Positions 7,685 to 16,294 of a stretch of DNA of 64,000 nucleotides are shown piece by piece. Each line of letters begins with the position of its first letter. Within the stretch, counting starts at the first letter, position 1. The translations under genes were made by a program, and so were the position numbers. Below the pieces are notes generated by a model. It ran no database searches, was not told where the DNA came from, and was given only the letters and a program-made list of their open reading frames with translations. The DNA comes from Mesorhizobium sp. WSM4306 (GTDB lineage Bacteria > Pseudomonadota > Alphaproteobacteria > Rhizobiales > Rhizobiaceae), in contig NZ_VFTC01000001.1 in the NCBI RefSeq assembly GCF_007003975.1, forward strand, positions 434,001-498,000, given 5' to 3'.

Positions 7685-10143
7685 CCAAGACAGTCCCGAC
7701 CAAAGCCATTCCTGGTAAAGCGAGGGCGGTCATCATCGGTGGCGGCGTTTCCGGCTGTTCGGTCGCCTATCATCTGGCCAAGCTCGGCTGGACCGACATC
7801 GTGCTGCTCGAACGCAAGCAGCTCACATCGGGCACGACCTGGCATGCCGCGGGCCTGATCGGCCAGTTGCGCGGCTCGCAGAACATGACGCGGCTGGCGA
7901 AGTATTCGGCCGACCTCTACGTCAAGCTCGAGGCCGAGACCGAAGTTGGCACCGGCATGCGCCAGGTCGGCTCGATCACCGTGGCGCTGACCGAGGAGCG
8001 CAAGCACGAGATCTACCGGCAGGCATCTCTGGCTCGCGCCTTCGATGTCGATGTGCGCGAGATTTCGCCGAACGAAGTCAAACAGATGTATCCGCATCTC
8101 AACGTGGCCGATGTCGTCGGCGCCGTGCACCTGCCGCTCGACGGCCAGTGCGATCCCGCCAACATCGCCATGGCGCTGGCCAAGGGCGCCCGCCAGCGCG
8201 GCGCTACCATCGTCGAGAATGTGAAGGTCACCAAGGTCCACACCAGGGCCGGCCGCGTCACCGGCGTGTCGTGGGCGCAAGGCGAGGACCAGGGCACGAT
8301 CGAGGCCGACATCGTCGTCAACTGCGCCGGCATGTGGGCGCGTGAGCTCGGCGCACAGAACGGCGTCACCATCCCACTGCATGCCTGCGAGCATTTTTAC
8401 CTCGTCACCGAGCCCATCACCGGCCTCGGTCGCCTGCCGGTGCTGCGCGTTCCCGACGAATGCGCCTACTACAAGGAAGATGCCGGCAAGATGATGCTCG
8501 GCGCCTTCGAGCCGGTGGCCAAACCCTGGGGCATGGACGGCATCCGCGAGGATTTCTGCTTCGACCAGTTGCCCGAGGACATGGAGCACTTCGAGCCGAT
8601 CCTCGAAATGGGCGTCAACCGCATGCCGATGCTGGCGACAGCCGGCATCCATACCTTCTTCAACGGCCCCGAAAGCTTTACCCCGGACGACCGCTACTAT
8701 CTCGGCGAGGCGCCGGAGTTATCGGGATATTGGATGGCGACCGGCTATAACTCGATCGGCATCGTCTCCTCCGGCGGCGCCGGCATGGCGCTAGCGCAAT
8801 GGATCAACGATGGCGAGGCGCCGTTCGATCTCTGGGAAGTCGACATCCGCCGCGCCCAGCCGTTCCAGAAGAACCGCCGCTATCTCAGGGAGCGCGTCTC
8901 CGAAACGCTCGGCCTTCTCTATGCCGACCATTTTCCTTACCGGCAGATGGCGACGTCGCGCAATGTCAGGCGCTCGCCGCTGCACGAACATCTGAAGGCG
9001 CGCGGCGCCGTGTTCGGCGAGGTCGCCGGCTGGGAGCGCGCCAACTGGTTCGCCCGGGAGGGACAGGAGCGCGAATACCGCTATTCCTGGAAGCGGCAGA
9101 ACTGGTTCGGCAACCAGCGCGAGGAGCACCTGGCGGTCCGCAACGGGGTCGGTCTGTTCGACATGACCTCGTTTGGCAAGATCCGCGTCGAGGGCCGCGA
9201 CGCCTGCGCCTTCCTGCAAAGACTCTGCGCCAACGACATGGACGTGGCGCCGGGCAAGATCGTCTATACCCAGATGCTCAACCAGCGCGGCGGCATCGAA
9301 AGCGATCTGACCGTGTCGCGCCTGTCGGAGACAACCTATTTCCTCGTCGTTCCCGGCGCCACGCTGCAGCGCGACCTCGCCTGGCTGCGCCGGCATGTCG
9401 GCGAGGAATTTGTCGTCATCACCGATGTGACCGCAGCTGAAAGCGTGCTCTGCCTGATGGGGCCGGATGCGCGGAAGTTGATCCAGAAGGTCAGCCCCAA
9501 CGATTTCTCCAACGAGAACAATCCGTTCGGCACCTTCCAGGAAATCGAGATCGGCATGGGCCTCGCCCGCGCCCACCGCGTCACCTATGTCGGCGAACTC
9601 GGCTGGGAACTCTATGTCTCGACCGATCAGGCAGCGCACGTCTTCGAGGCGATCGACGAGGCCGGCGCGGATGTCGGCCTGAAACTCTGCGGCCTGCATA
9701 CGCTGGATTCCTGTCGCATCGAAAAGGCCTTCCGCCATTTCGGCCACGACATCACCGACGAGGACAATGTGCTGGAAGCCGGCCTCGGCTTTGCGGTCAA
9801 GACCGCCAAGGGCGACTTCATCGGCCGCGACGCCGTGCTCAAGAAAAAGGACGCCGGCCTGTCACGCCGGCTGGTGCAGTTCCGCCTGAAAGACCCGGAG
9901 CCCCTGCTCTTCCACAATGAGGCAATCCTGCGCGACGGCAAGATCGTCGGCCCGATCACCTCAGGCAATTACGGCCATTATCTTGGCAGCGCAATTGGGT
10001 TGGGTTATGTGCCAAGCAAGGGCGAGAGCGAGGCGGACGTGCTTTCCTCATCCTACGAGATCGAGATCGCCGGCGAGCGTTTTGCGGCCGAGGCCTCGCT
10101 GAAGCCGATGTACGACCCGAAGGCGGAACGGACGAAGATGTAG
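7681..10143 (+). CDS. Dimethylglycine/sarcosine dehydrogenase-like FAD-GcvT protein (copy 2)
   Basis: An 820-residue protein with the same architecture as the copy at 3154. The FAD fold AVIIGGGVSGCSVAYHL starts near residue 17. The covalent-flavin motif is TSGTTWHAAGLIGQLRGSQN, where LIGQLRG is a known dimethylglycine/sarcosine-dehydrogenase-like feature. The C-terminal GcvT part contains YVGELGWELYVS near residue 640. It closes the operon and overlaps the aminotransferase by ATGA. The segment after TWHAAG differs from copy 1 (NVPTFSSSW there), so the two probably act on different or successive N-methyl substrates. The substrate itself is unproven. Confidence 0.88.
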   Translation: MTKTVPTKAIPGKARAVIIGGGVSGCSVAYHLAKLGWTDIVLLERKQLTSGTTWHAAGLIGQLRGSQNMTRLAKYSADLYVKLEAETEVGTGMRQVGSITVALTEERKHEIYRQASLARAFDVDVREISPNEVKQMYPHLNVADVVGAVHLPLDGQCDPANIAMALAKGARQRGATIVENVKVTKVHTRAGRVTGVSWAQGEDQGTIEADIVVNCAGMWARELGAQNGVTIPLHACEHFYLVTEPITGLGRLPVLRVPDECAYYKEDAGKMMLGAFEPVAKPWGMDGIREDFCFDQLPEDMEHFEPILEMGVNRMPMLATAGIHTFFNGPESFTPDDRYYLGEAPELSGYWMATGYNSIGIVSSGGAGMALAQWINDGEAPFDLWEVDIRRAQPFQKNRRYLRERVSETLGLLYADHFPYRQMATSRNVRRSPLHEHLKARGAVFGEVAGWERANWFAREGQEREYRYSWKRQNWFGNQREEHLAVRNGVGLFDMTSFGKIRVEGRDACAFLQRLCANDMDVAPGKIVYTQMLNQRGGIESDLTVSRLSETTYFLVVPGATLQRDLAWLRRHVGEEFVVITDVTAAESVLCLMGPDARKLIQKVSPNDFSNENNPFGTFQEIEIGMGLARAHRVTYVGELGWELYVSTDQAAHVFEAIDEAGADVGLKLCGLHTLDSCRIEKAFRHFGHDITDEDNVLEAGLGFAVKTAKGDFIGRDAVLKKKDAGLSRRLVQFRLKDPEPLLFHNEAILRDGKIVGPITSGNYGHYLGSAIGLGYVPSKGESEADVLSSSYEIEIAGERFAAEASLKPMYDPKAERTKM

Positions 10144-10154
10144 CGCGCCCTCTT

Positions 10155-10282
10155 CCTTCTCCCCGTTCACGGGGAGAAGGTGGCCCGAAGGGCCGGATGA
10201 GGGGCGGCGCTAGCATTCGAAAGTTCGCTCTGCCCCTCATCTGCCTGCCGGCATCTTCTCCCCGTAAACGGGGCGAAGAAGG
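10155..10282. repeat. Palindromic intergenic element (RIME-like), doubles as terminator
   Basis: Two hairpin blocks flank a short spacer. The left hairpin at 10155-10180 has a perfect 11-bp stem (CCTTCTCCCCG) with loop TTCA. The right block ends in CTTCTCCCCGTAAACGGGG. The phrases GGATGAGGGGC and GCCCCTCATCTGCCTGCC face each other. Close relatives are at 14405 and 47381. It lies between convergent genes and can stop transcription from both sides. Confidence 0.75.
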
Positions 10283-10288
10283 CTAACC

Positions 10289-10876
10289 TCAAAACCGCTC
10301 AAGCTTCGCCCGCACCTTCCCCAGAAACGCTGCCCGGCTTTTCGGCGTCGAGGCATCCATCAGGTAATGCGCCAGGAAAAACGTCCGGCAGCGGCGAGCG
10401 CACAGCGCGCGCATGCCGCGAAGCAAGGTCTTGCGGCCGGGCTGGCCGACGACGACGCTCCACCAGGTCGGCGCGCCGCAGGTGGTGATGACGCCGACCT
10501 TGGTGACATGGGTCATCAGCGACTGGATCCGTCCCTTGCCCGCCGGCAGCTTGAAGGCGACATCGGTCGCCCACACCCGGTCGAGCCAGCCCTTCAGCAT
10601 CGCCGGAAGGCCGTACCACCAGGTCGGGTATATGAAGAGGATCGCCTGCGCCCAGGCGAGATGCTCGAAATGCGGCTTCAGCGCGGGATCCTGAGGCGCG
10701 CGGTCATTGTAGACGCGCCGCTCCTCGCTTCCCATCACCGGATCGAACTTTTCCGCATAGAGGTCGAGCACCCGAACCTCCCAATCACGGGCCTTCAGCA
10801 CGTCGACCGCTGTGTCGCGGATGGCCGCGCAAAAACTTTCGGGCACCGGATGGCAATAGACCACCAGCACGCGCAT
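10289..10876 (-). CDS. NAD(P)H oxidoreductase, flavodoxin fold (NQO1/MdaB-like)
   Basis: A 195-residue flavodoxin-like quinone or xenobiotic reductase. It starts MRVLVVYCHPVPESFCAAI, the phosphate-binding strand-loop of the family, and has IFIYPTWWYGLPAMLKGWLD near residue 80-100, the FMN/FAD-contacting segment. Its stop codon is followed directly by a palindromic element, and its start overlaps the stop of a paralogue by one base. The pair likely forms a two-gene transcription unit. Two paralogues in tandem may form a heteromer or serve different acceptors; the sequence does not decide this. Confidence 0.84.
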   Translation of the reverse strand: MRVLVVYCHPVPESFCAAIRDTAVDVLKARDWEVRVLDLYAEKFDPVMGSEERRVYNDRAPQDPALKPHFEHLAWAQAILFIYPTWWYGLPAMLKGWLDRVWATDVAFKLPAGKGRIQSLMTHVTKVGVITTCGAPTWWSVVVGQPGRKTLLRGMRALCARRCRTFFLAHYLMDASTPKSRAAFLGKVRAKLERF

Positions 10877-11457
10877 CAGAATTCATCCATCCCGGCCGCG
10901 ACCTTGGCCATGAAGGCCGCCCGCGTCTCATTGGTCGACAGGTTCATCGAATAATGCGCGAGATAGGACACGGAAGCGCCGGGCTTGATCGTCGCGCGCA
11001 GCATCCGCTTGACCAGCCGGCGTGGCGGATCGCCCATCAGCATGGCGCGGAACCGGCTGCCGCCATAGGTGGTTATCGCCGCGAGCTTGCCGATGTTGTG
11101 CAGCGACGGCTGCGCCTTGCCGTCGACCAGCTTGAACGACACTCCAGGCAGGAAGACGCGGTCGAAAAAGCCTTTCAGGATGGCCGGAAAGCCATAATTC
11201 CAGACGGGGTAGGACAGCACCAGCGCCTCGGCCTTGAGCAGGCGCTCGACATAGGGTGCGGCCGGGTCCGCGGGGCTGCGCTGGTTGTGATAGTCCAGCC
11301 TCTCCCCGCGCGTCAGCCTGGGGTCGAAATCCTCGGCATAGAGGTCGCAGTCATCGACGTCATGGCCGGCCGCCGTCAGCCGCTCGACGATCGCGCGGTG
11401 CAGACCGGCATTGAAGCTGGTCTCCACCGGATGCGCATGGAGGACGAGGACTTTCAT
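10876..11457 (-). CDS. NAD(P)H oxidoreductase, flavodoxin fold (paralogue)
   Basis: A 193-residue homologue of the gene it overlaps. It begins MKVLVLHAHPVETSFNAGLH and contains LVLSYPVWNYGFPAILKGFF near residue 80-95, the classic NQO-family signature. Cytosolic, FAD or FMN dependent, with NAD(P)H as donor. It is the first gene of the pair; upstream lies a palindromic repeat rather than a recognisable promoter. The electron acceptor is unknown. Confidence 0.84.
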   Translation of the reverse strand: MKVLVLHAHPVETSFNAGLHRAIVERLTAAGHDVDDCDLYAEDFDPRLTRGERLDYHNQRSPADPAAPYVERLLKAEALVLSYPVWNYGFPAILKGFFDRVFLPGVSFKLVDGKAQPSLHNIGKLAAITTYGGSRFRAMLMGDPPRRLVKRMLRATIKPGASVSYLAHYSMNLSTNETRAAFMAKVAAGMDEF

Positions 11458-11463
11458 GGGAGA

Positions 11464-11623
11464 ATCTCCCCCCCTTGAGGGGGAGGGTCGCCGAAGGCGA
11501 CAGAGGGGGTCGTCTCGCGTGGAACGCCAACTTTCTTTTTCTTCGAAATGCCGGACCGCGTCGCGCCAACCGAACCGACCCCTTCTGGCCTGCCGGCCAT
11601 CTCCCCCTCAAGGGGGGAGATTC
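11464..11623. repeat. Palindromic intergenic element, CTCCCCC-TTGAGGGGGAG type
   Basis: The left block (CTCCCCCCCTTGAGGGGGAG) and the right block (ATCTCCCCCTCAAGGGGGGA) are each palindromic and are inverted copies of one another. CTGGCCTGCCGGCC comes just before the right block. The phrase CGCCAATCGCCAG that follows recurs in the 47.4-kb element. This is a typical mosaic repeat of rhizobial intergenic regions. Confidence 0.7.
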
Positions 11624-11686
11624 GACGTCGCCGCAGCTTTCGCCAATCGCCAGGCCAGAGGGGGGTGGGCGCGCGCAACCCTCTCA

Positions 11687-13090
11687 TCACCCTGCCCTTT
11701 GCAGGCCCTTGAACAAAAAAGTCCGGCCCGAGCGATAGTCATAATCCGGATTTTCCCAGGCGATCATTTTGCCGGGGTTGAGCAGGCCTTGCGGATCGGT
11801 CTCGCGCTTGAAGGCGAGCTGGATTTCGTCGGTCTGCTTCATGCCGCCTTCTTCCAGCGTGTAGCGATGCGGGTTGAAGATCGGGCAGCCATTCTCCTCA
11901 TGCAGCCGGATGATTTCGTCGAGCCGCGCCTCCGTGGTGAATTTGACCAGCGGCAAGCCGAAGCAGGTGATATTGCCGTCGAGCCGCACGAATTCGAGAT
12001 GCGAAAAAACCTCGCCCGGAAACATCGCATCCATCTTCTCGACCAGCGCCAGCTGGTTGGGAAACGGATAGAGCGACTGCAGGTAAGTGATCGCGGGATC
12101 GACGCGCAGCGCCCGCAGCGTGGTGTGGTTCCAGGCCAGTTCGAAGCCCGGCGGCAGGCCCTTCTTCTCCTCGTCCGTTACTGTTGCCGCATTGAAGATG
12201 ATTTCGCCGCCGGCGCGACGGGTGAACGCGAGGAAAGCGTCGAGCCCATGCTTTGCAACCATCGCCACGCAGATGCTCTGCCCTTCCCTGAAAAACTTCT
12301 GGTGCCGCTTGAAATAGAGCTGCGGCACGGGCGCGGCTATCGGCGTGATCAGCTTGGTCAGGATGCCGTCCTGACAGGCCAGCGCATTGCCGTAACGGGC
12401 TGCCGGCATGAAAGCGTCGAAGCCGACGATGACGTCGATCCACTCATAGGCCGCCGTCAGCGGCATCTCGACTTCCGCGATGATGCCATTGGTGCCATAG
12501 GCGTGGGTCACCTTGTGCAGATCCTCGCCGGTGAGTTCGAGCGCCTTCGGCTCGGCCTCCATGGTGACGACGCGCAGGCGCAGCACATTGCCGAAATCGC
12601 GCAAGCCGCCGAAATTGATCGAGCCGACGCCGCCTGACCCGCCGGCGATGAAGCCGCCGATCGACGCCGTGTTGTAGGTCGAGGGCGACAGCCTGAGCTC
12701 CTGCCCGGAATGCGCCCGCGTCGCTCTGTCGATGTCGGCGAGGATCGCGCCCGGCCCGGTGACGACGCGGCCCGGCGCGATGGCCTTGATCTCGTTCATC
12801 TCGGCCAGATTGAGCACCACGCCGCCTGATAGCGGCATCGCCTGGCCGTAATTGCCGGTGCCGCTGCCGCGCGGCGTCACCGGCACGCCATGCCGGTGGC
12901 AGGCGGCGAGCACGCGGATCAGTTCGGCCTCGTTCTTCGGCGTCACGATCAAGTCGCCGGTGACATGGTCGAGCTGCTGTTTCAGCACCGGGCTGTACCA
13001 GTAGAAGTCGCGGCTCTTCTGCTGGACGATGGCCGGATTGTCATCGAGCTTTATCCCATCGAGATCGCGTTTGAGCGCCGAAACATCCAT
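11687..13090 (-). CDS. FAD-linked oxidase (GlcD/VAO-type dehydrogenase)
   Basis: A 467-residue flavoprotein. The PCMH-type FAD-binding domain covers about residues 45-230, with VTPRGSGTGNYGQAMPLSGG at the pyrophosphate site and SIGGFIAGGSGGVGS further on. The C-terminal oxidase domain ends with the family signature GLLNPGKMIAW. Relatives oxidise D-2-hydroxy acids such as glycolate or D-lactate, but no residue here fixes the substrate. The open frame continues upstream for 176 codons inside the amidohydrolase gene. The ATG at 13090 overlaps the amidohydrolase stop by one base and is the sensible start. Co-transcription with the amidohydrolase is likely. Confidence 0.84.
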   Translation of the reverse strand: MDVSALKRDLDGIKLDDNPAIVQQKSRDFYWYSPVLKQQLDHVTGDLIVTPKNEAELIRVLAACHRHGVPVTPRGSGTGNYGQAMPLSGGVVLNLAEMNEIKAIAPGRVVTGPGAILADIDRATRAHSGQELRLSPSTYNTASIGGFIAGGSGGVGSINFGGLRDFGNVLRLRVVTMEAEPKALELTGEDLHKVTHAYGTNGIIAEVEMPLTAAYEWIDVIVGFDAFMPAARYGNALACQDGILTKLITPIAAPVPQLYFKRHQKFFREGQSICVAMVAKHGLDAFLAFTRRAGGEIIFNAATVTDEEKKGLPPGFELAWNHTTLRALRVDPAITYLQSLYPFPNQLALVEKMDAMFPGEVFSHLEFVRLDGNITCFGLPLVKFTTEARLDEIIRLHEENGCPIFNPHRYTLEEGGMKQTDEIQLAFKRETDPQGLLNPGKMIAWENPDYDYRSGRTFLFKGLQRAG

Positions 13091-14400
13091 TAGTCCACCA
13101 TCAGTTCGTCGAGCTCGGCATAGTCGGGCAATTGGCGGTCGATCGCCTTGCCGTCGCGCACGACGATGCGATCCGATTCGGGCCGCGACAGCAATTCCGT
13201 CCAGCTCCGCCCTTTGAAGATGATGAAGTCGGCGCTGCCGCCGGCAGTTAGCGTGCCGGCACCATCGAGCCGCATCACCTTGGCCGGCGTCGCCGCCACC
13301 GTTTGCGGCCAATCGCCGACCGGATGGTCGAAATGCAGGATGCGCGTCGCCATACGGTAGACCTCCAGCATGTCGAGATCGCCATAGGCATAGAACGGGT
13401 CGCGGGTGTTGTCGGAGGCGACAGCGACCGGAATGCCCCTCGCCTTCATCTCGTGCAGCAGCGTTACGCCGCGCCAGCGTGGCGTGGTCAGGTCGGCGCG
13501 CCGGTCCTGCAGATAGAGATTGCACATCGGCAGCGACACCACGGCCAGCCCGGCCTTGGCCACCTTGTCCAGCGTGTCCAGCACGTCGAGATCCGGCTGG
13601 CGCGCCAGCGAGCAGCAATGTCCGACGAGGATGTTGCCCTCAAAGCCATTCCAGAGGGCAGCCTCGGCGATCTTCTTCAGCGAGATCGCCGCGACATCGT
13701 CCGTCTCGTCGGCGTGGAAATCGAGGTCGAGCCCATGCTTGATCGCCTCGGCGAATACTTTGTCGAGCAGCACCTCGAGGTCCGGCACCATATAGGTGAC
13801 GACGCCGAGCACACCCTTGGCCGCAGCCACGCGCTTGGCCAGCCTTTCGAACCATTTTGTGTCGCGCACGCCTTCGATGCCGAGCAGGCAGGCCGCCTGC
13901 AACTCGATGCGACCGCGCCATTTCTCCCGCATCGCCTCGAACACCGGCCAGGAGATTTCTTCCTGCGGCGGCACGCTGTCGAGATGCGTGCGCAGCGCCT
14001 TGGTGCCATGCGCATAGGCCGAGCGCAGCGAGAAATCCATGCGCTTCGCTACGTCCTCGGCACTCCAGCGCGCCGCGCGGTCGGCGCCGGTGGCATTGAG
14101 TGCGCCCATGAAGGTGCCGTCGGGATTGGGTTTTCGCGGCCAGATATGGCCCTTGTCGATATGGGTGTGGCAGTCGACGAAACACGGCAGCACGATGCGG
14201 CCGGCAAGGTTGATGGCACCGGACGACGCCTTTGATTTCTTATGCGCGGCGACACCCGAGATATTGCCGTTGGCGACGGTGATGTCGGCCAATGCGAAAC
14301 CGTCAGTATCGAAGGTGGCGGCAAGACCGGGCGTTAGTGACCGGTGGAGACGAACGTTGCCAAGTACAAACTGGCCGGAATCTGGAATCTGTGAGGTCAC
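13090..14400 (-). CDS. Cytosine deaminase-like metal-dependent amidohydrolase
   Basis: A 436-residue TIM-barrel amidohydrolase. The metal motif VDCHTHIDKGHIW (about residue 76-88) replaces the usual HxH segment. Other ligands are in DFHADETDD near residue 220 and in VASDNTRDPFYAYGDLDM near residue 325, both characteristic of the CodA group. Members deaminate cytosine, isoguanine or creatinine, or hydrolyse related rings. The position between an FAD oxidase and an NMT1-type ABC importer suggests catabolism of an imported N-heterocycle. The specific ring compound cannot be told from the sequence. Confidence 0.82.
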   Translation of the reverse strand: MTSQIPDSGQFVLGNVRLHRSLTPGLAATFDTDGFALADITVANGNISGVAAHKKSKASSGAINLAGRIVLPCFVDCHTHIDKGHIWPRKPNPDGTFMGALNATGADRAARWSAEDVAKRMDFSLRSAYAHGTKALRTHLDSVPPQEEISWPVFEAMREKWRGRIELQAACLLGIEGVRDTKWFERLAKRVAAAKGVLGVVTYMVPDLEVLLDKVFAEAIKHGLDLDFHADETDDVAAISLKKIAEAALWNGFEGNILVGHCCSLARQPDLDVLDTLDKVAKAGLAVVSLPMCNLYLQDRRADLTTPRWRGVTLLHEMKARGIPVAVASDNTRDPFYAYGDLDMLEVYRMATRILHFDHPVGDWPQTVAATPAKVMRLDGAGTLTAGGSADFIIFKGRSWTELLSRPESDRIVVRDGKAIDRQLPDYAELDELMVD

Positions 14401-14404
14401 CGCT

Positions 14405-14574
14405 GCCCCTCATCCGCCTGCCGGCACCTTCTCCCCGTATAGTGACGGGGAGAAGGGGCTGTCGCGGCCGTCAGCGCTCGTGTTGCGAGGTTGACGATTG
14501 GCGAAACCATACGTGATGGCGTCTTTCTCCCCGTCTCTATACGGGGAGAAATGTCCGGCAGGACAATGAGGGGC
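14405..14574. repeat. Palindromic intergenic element (RIME-like)
   Basis: The element starts GCCCCTCATCCGCCTGCC with a CTTCTCCCCG...CGGGGAGAAG hairpin. It ends with TTTCTCCCCG...CGGGGAGAAA, then ATGTCCGGCAGGACAATGAG. The right block is nearly identical to that at 47504-47553. It separates the amidohydrolase from the ABC permease, so those genes may be separate transcription units. Confidence 0.75.
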
Positions 14575-14629
14575 AGCACCAACGTTGGCACCGACGACAG
14601 CCAGCCTTTGTCCACAGCGCAAAACATCA

Positions 14630-15481
14630 TCACCGCTCCTGCTTCAGCGCGCTTTCGTGCCAGCGCCGCAAGATGAGATGCGACACCAGCGACAGCACCA
14701 GGAAGATCAAGATGCCGGTGAGCGAAATCAGGATCAGCGCCGCGAACAACCTTGGCGCGTTGAGGCGGTAGCCGGCCTCGATGATGCGCGATGCCAACCC
14801 CGACGATTGCCCCTGCGCGCCGGCGACGAACTCGGCCACGACGGCGCCGATCAGCGACAAGCCGCCGGCGATCTTCAAGCCGCCGAGGAAATACGGCATC
14901 GCCGCCGGCAGCCTGAGATAGCGCAATTGCTGCCAGTGCGTGGCGCCATTGAGCTTGAACATGTCGCGCAGATTGCGATCGACCGAGTTGAGGCCGAGCG
15001 TGGTGTTGGACAGGATCGGGAAGAAGGCGACGATCCAGGCGCAAAGCAGCAGCTTCACCGTCTGGTTGTTCACATAGATGTTGATCAGCGGGAAGATCGC
15101 CACGATCGGCGTCACCTGCAGGACGATGGCGAAGGGGAAGAACGACATCTCCACCCATTTCGATTGCGCAAATAGCACCGCCAGCCCGACGCCGCCGATG
15201 ACGGCCAGCAACAGGCTGAGGAAGGTGATCCGCAGCGTCACCAGCAGCGACGAGAACAGCAGCCCGGCATCGTCGTAAAGCGTCTGCAGCACCACGCCCG
15301 GGCGCGGCAGGATGTATTTCGGGATCTCGTTCCAGACGCAGACGCGGTCCCAGAACCAAATCGCCAGGATCATGATCGCCAGCGGCAGCACCCACCGGCC
15401 GATCCGCTCAAGCCGCTCCTGGCGCACGCGGCCCGCCTCCTCCGGATCGAGAGTTAGCGAAGATTGATCAATGGCCGTCAT
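14630..15481 (-). CDS. ABC transporter permease (SsuC/TauC/ThiX type)
   Basis: A 283-residue inner-membrane permease with about six transmembrane helices. The cytoplasmic EAA loop is visible as FKLNGATHWQQLRYLRLPAAMPY near residue 170-192, which docks the ATPase. The start at 15481 was chosen because the ATPase stop overlaps it by 14 bases; the long open frame upstream lies inside the ATPase gene. It forms an importer with the ATPase and the NMT1-type binding protein. The substrate is unknown but is probably a small heterocycle or pyrimidine-like compound, judged from the binding-protein family and the neighbouring deaminase. Confidence 0.86.
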   Translation of the reverse strand: MTAIDQSSLTLDPEEAGRVRQERLERIGRWVLPLAIMILAIWFWDRVCVWNEIPKYILPRPGVVLQTLYDDAGLLFSSLLVTLRITFLSLLLAVIGGVGLAVLFAQSKWVEMSFFPFAIVLQVTPIVAIFPLINIYVNNQTVKLLLCAWIVAFFPILSNTTLGLNSVDRNLRDMFKLNGATHWQQLRYLRLPAAMPYFLGGLKIAGGLSLIGAVVAEFVAGAQGQSSGLASRIIEAGYRLNAPRLFAALILISLTGILIFLVLSLVSHLILRRWHESALKQER

Positions 15482-16292
15482 GGTGCGGTCCGGCTGATGT
15501 GTTGATGGCGTTGACCAGAATATCCGAGGCCTGGCGGCAGAGCGCGGCATAATCGGGCGAGGTGCGGAACACCTCGTCGCGCGGATACGCCGCATCGATT
15601 GCCAATTCGGCATGGACGCGTCCCGGCCGCGCCGCCATGACGACGACACGGTTGGACAAAAACACGCTTTCGAAGACGCTGTGGGTGACGAAGACGACGG
15701 TGAAGCGCTCGTCCTGCCACAGCTCCAGAAGGTCGTTGTTGAGCTTGAAGCGGGTGATCTCGTCGAGCGCGGCGAACGGCTCGTCCATCAACAGGATGCG
15801 CGGCTTGGTCACCATGGCCCGCGCGATCGAGACGCGCATCTTCATGCCGCCGGAAAGTTCGCGCGGCACGGCATTCTCGAAACCTGTGAGGTGCACCCGC
15901 GCCAGCATTTCCGTCACCGCCGGCATTGCCTTGGCGCGTGAAATGCCTTTCAACCTCAGCGGCAGCCAGACGTTGTCGAAGACATCGGCCCAGGGCAGTA
16001 GCGTCGGCTCCTGGAAGACGAAGCCGATGTTCGAACGGTCGATCGAACCGCGCCAGTCGAGCACGCCTGAGGTCGGCGTCGACAGGCCGGCGATCAGCCT
16101 GAGCGCCGTCGACTTGCCGCAGCCGGACGGCCCGAGCAGGCTGAGAAAATCGCCCTCGCGAATGGCAAGATCGACATCGCTCAGCGCCGTTACGCCGTTG
16201 GAAAACACCTTGCCGACATGGCGCAGCGCCAGCAGCATCGGGCTTTCACCCGATGCCGTCATGGGCGCCTGCGCCATTGTCTCCAGTCTCAC
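15468..16292 (-). CDS. ABC transporter ATP-binding protein (SsuB/TauB type)
   Basis: A 274-residue ATPase. Walker A is GPSGCGKSTALRL (about residue 55-67), the signature is LSGGMKMRVSIARAM (about 145) and Walker B is ILLMDEPFAALDE (about 165-177). It belongs to the nitrate/sulfonate/taurine importer group. A second ATG five codons in (16277) could also serve as start. It sits two bases downstream of the binding-protein gene and overlaps the permease, a standard binding protein-ATPase-permease operon. Confidence 0.9.
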   Translation of the reverse strand: MRLETMAQAPMTASGESPMLLALRHVGKVFSNGVTALSDVDLAIREGDFLSLLGPSGCGKSTALRLIAGLSTPTSGVLDWRGSIDRSNIGFVFQEPTLLPWADVFDNVWLPLRLKGISRAKAMPAVTEMLARVHLTGFENAVPRELSGGMKMRVSIARAMVTKPRILLMDEPFAALDEITRFKLNNDLLELWQDERFTVVFVTHSVFESVFLSNRVVVMAARPGRVHAELAIDAAYPRDEVFRTSPDYAALCRQASDILVNAINTSAGPHHDGH

Positions 16293-16294
16293 GA

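Noticed and set aside
10155..10282. Possible CRISPR or transposon end
   Set aside because: The palindromes have no regular spacers and no nearby transposase; they fit intergenic mosaic repeats.
11687..13618. 643-residue version of the FAD-linked oxidase
   Set aside because: The first 176 residues are an out-of-frame read of the amidohydrolase gene.
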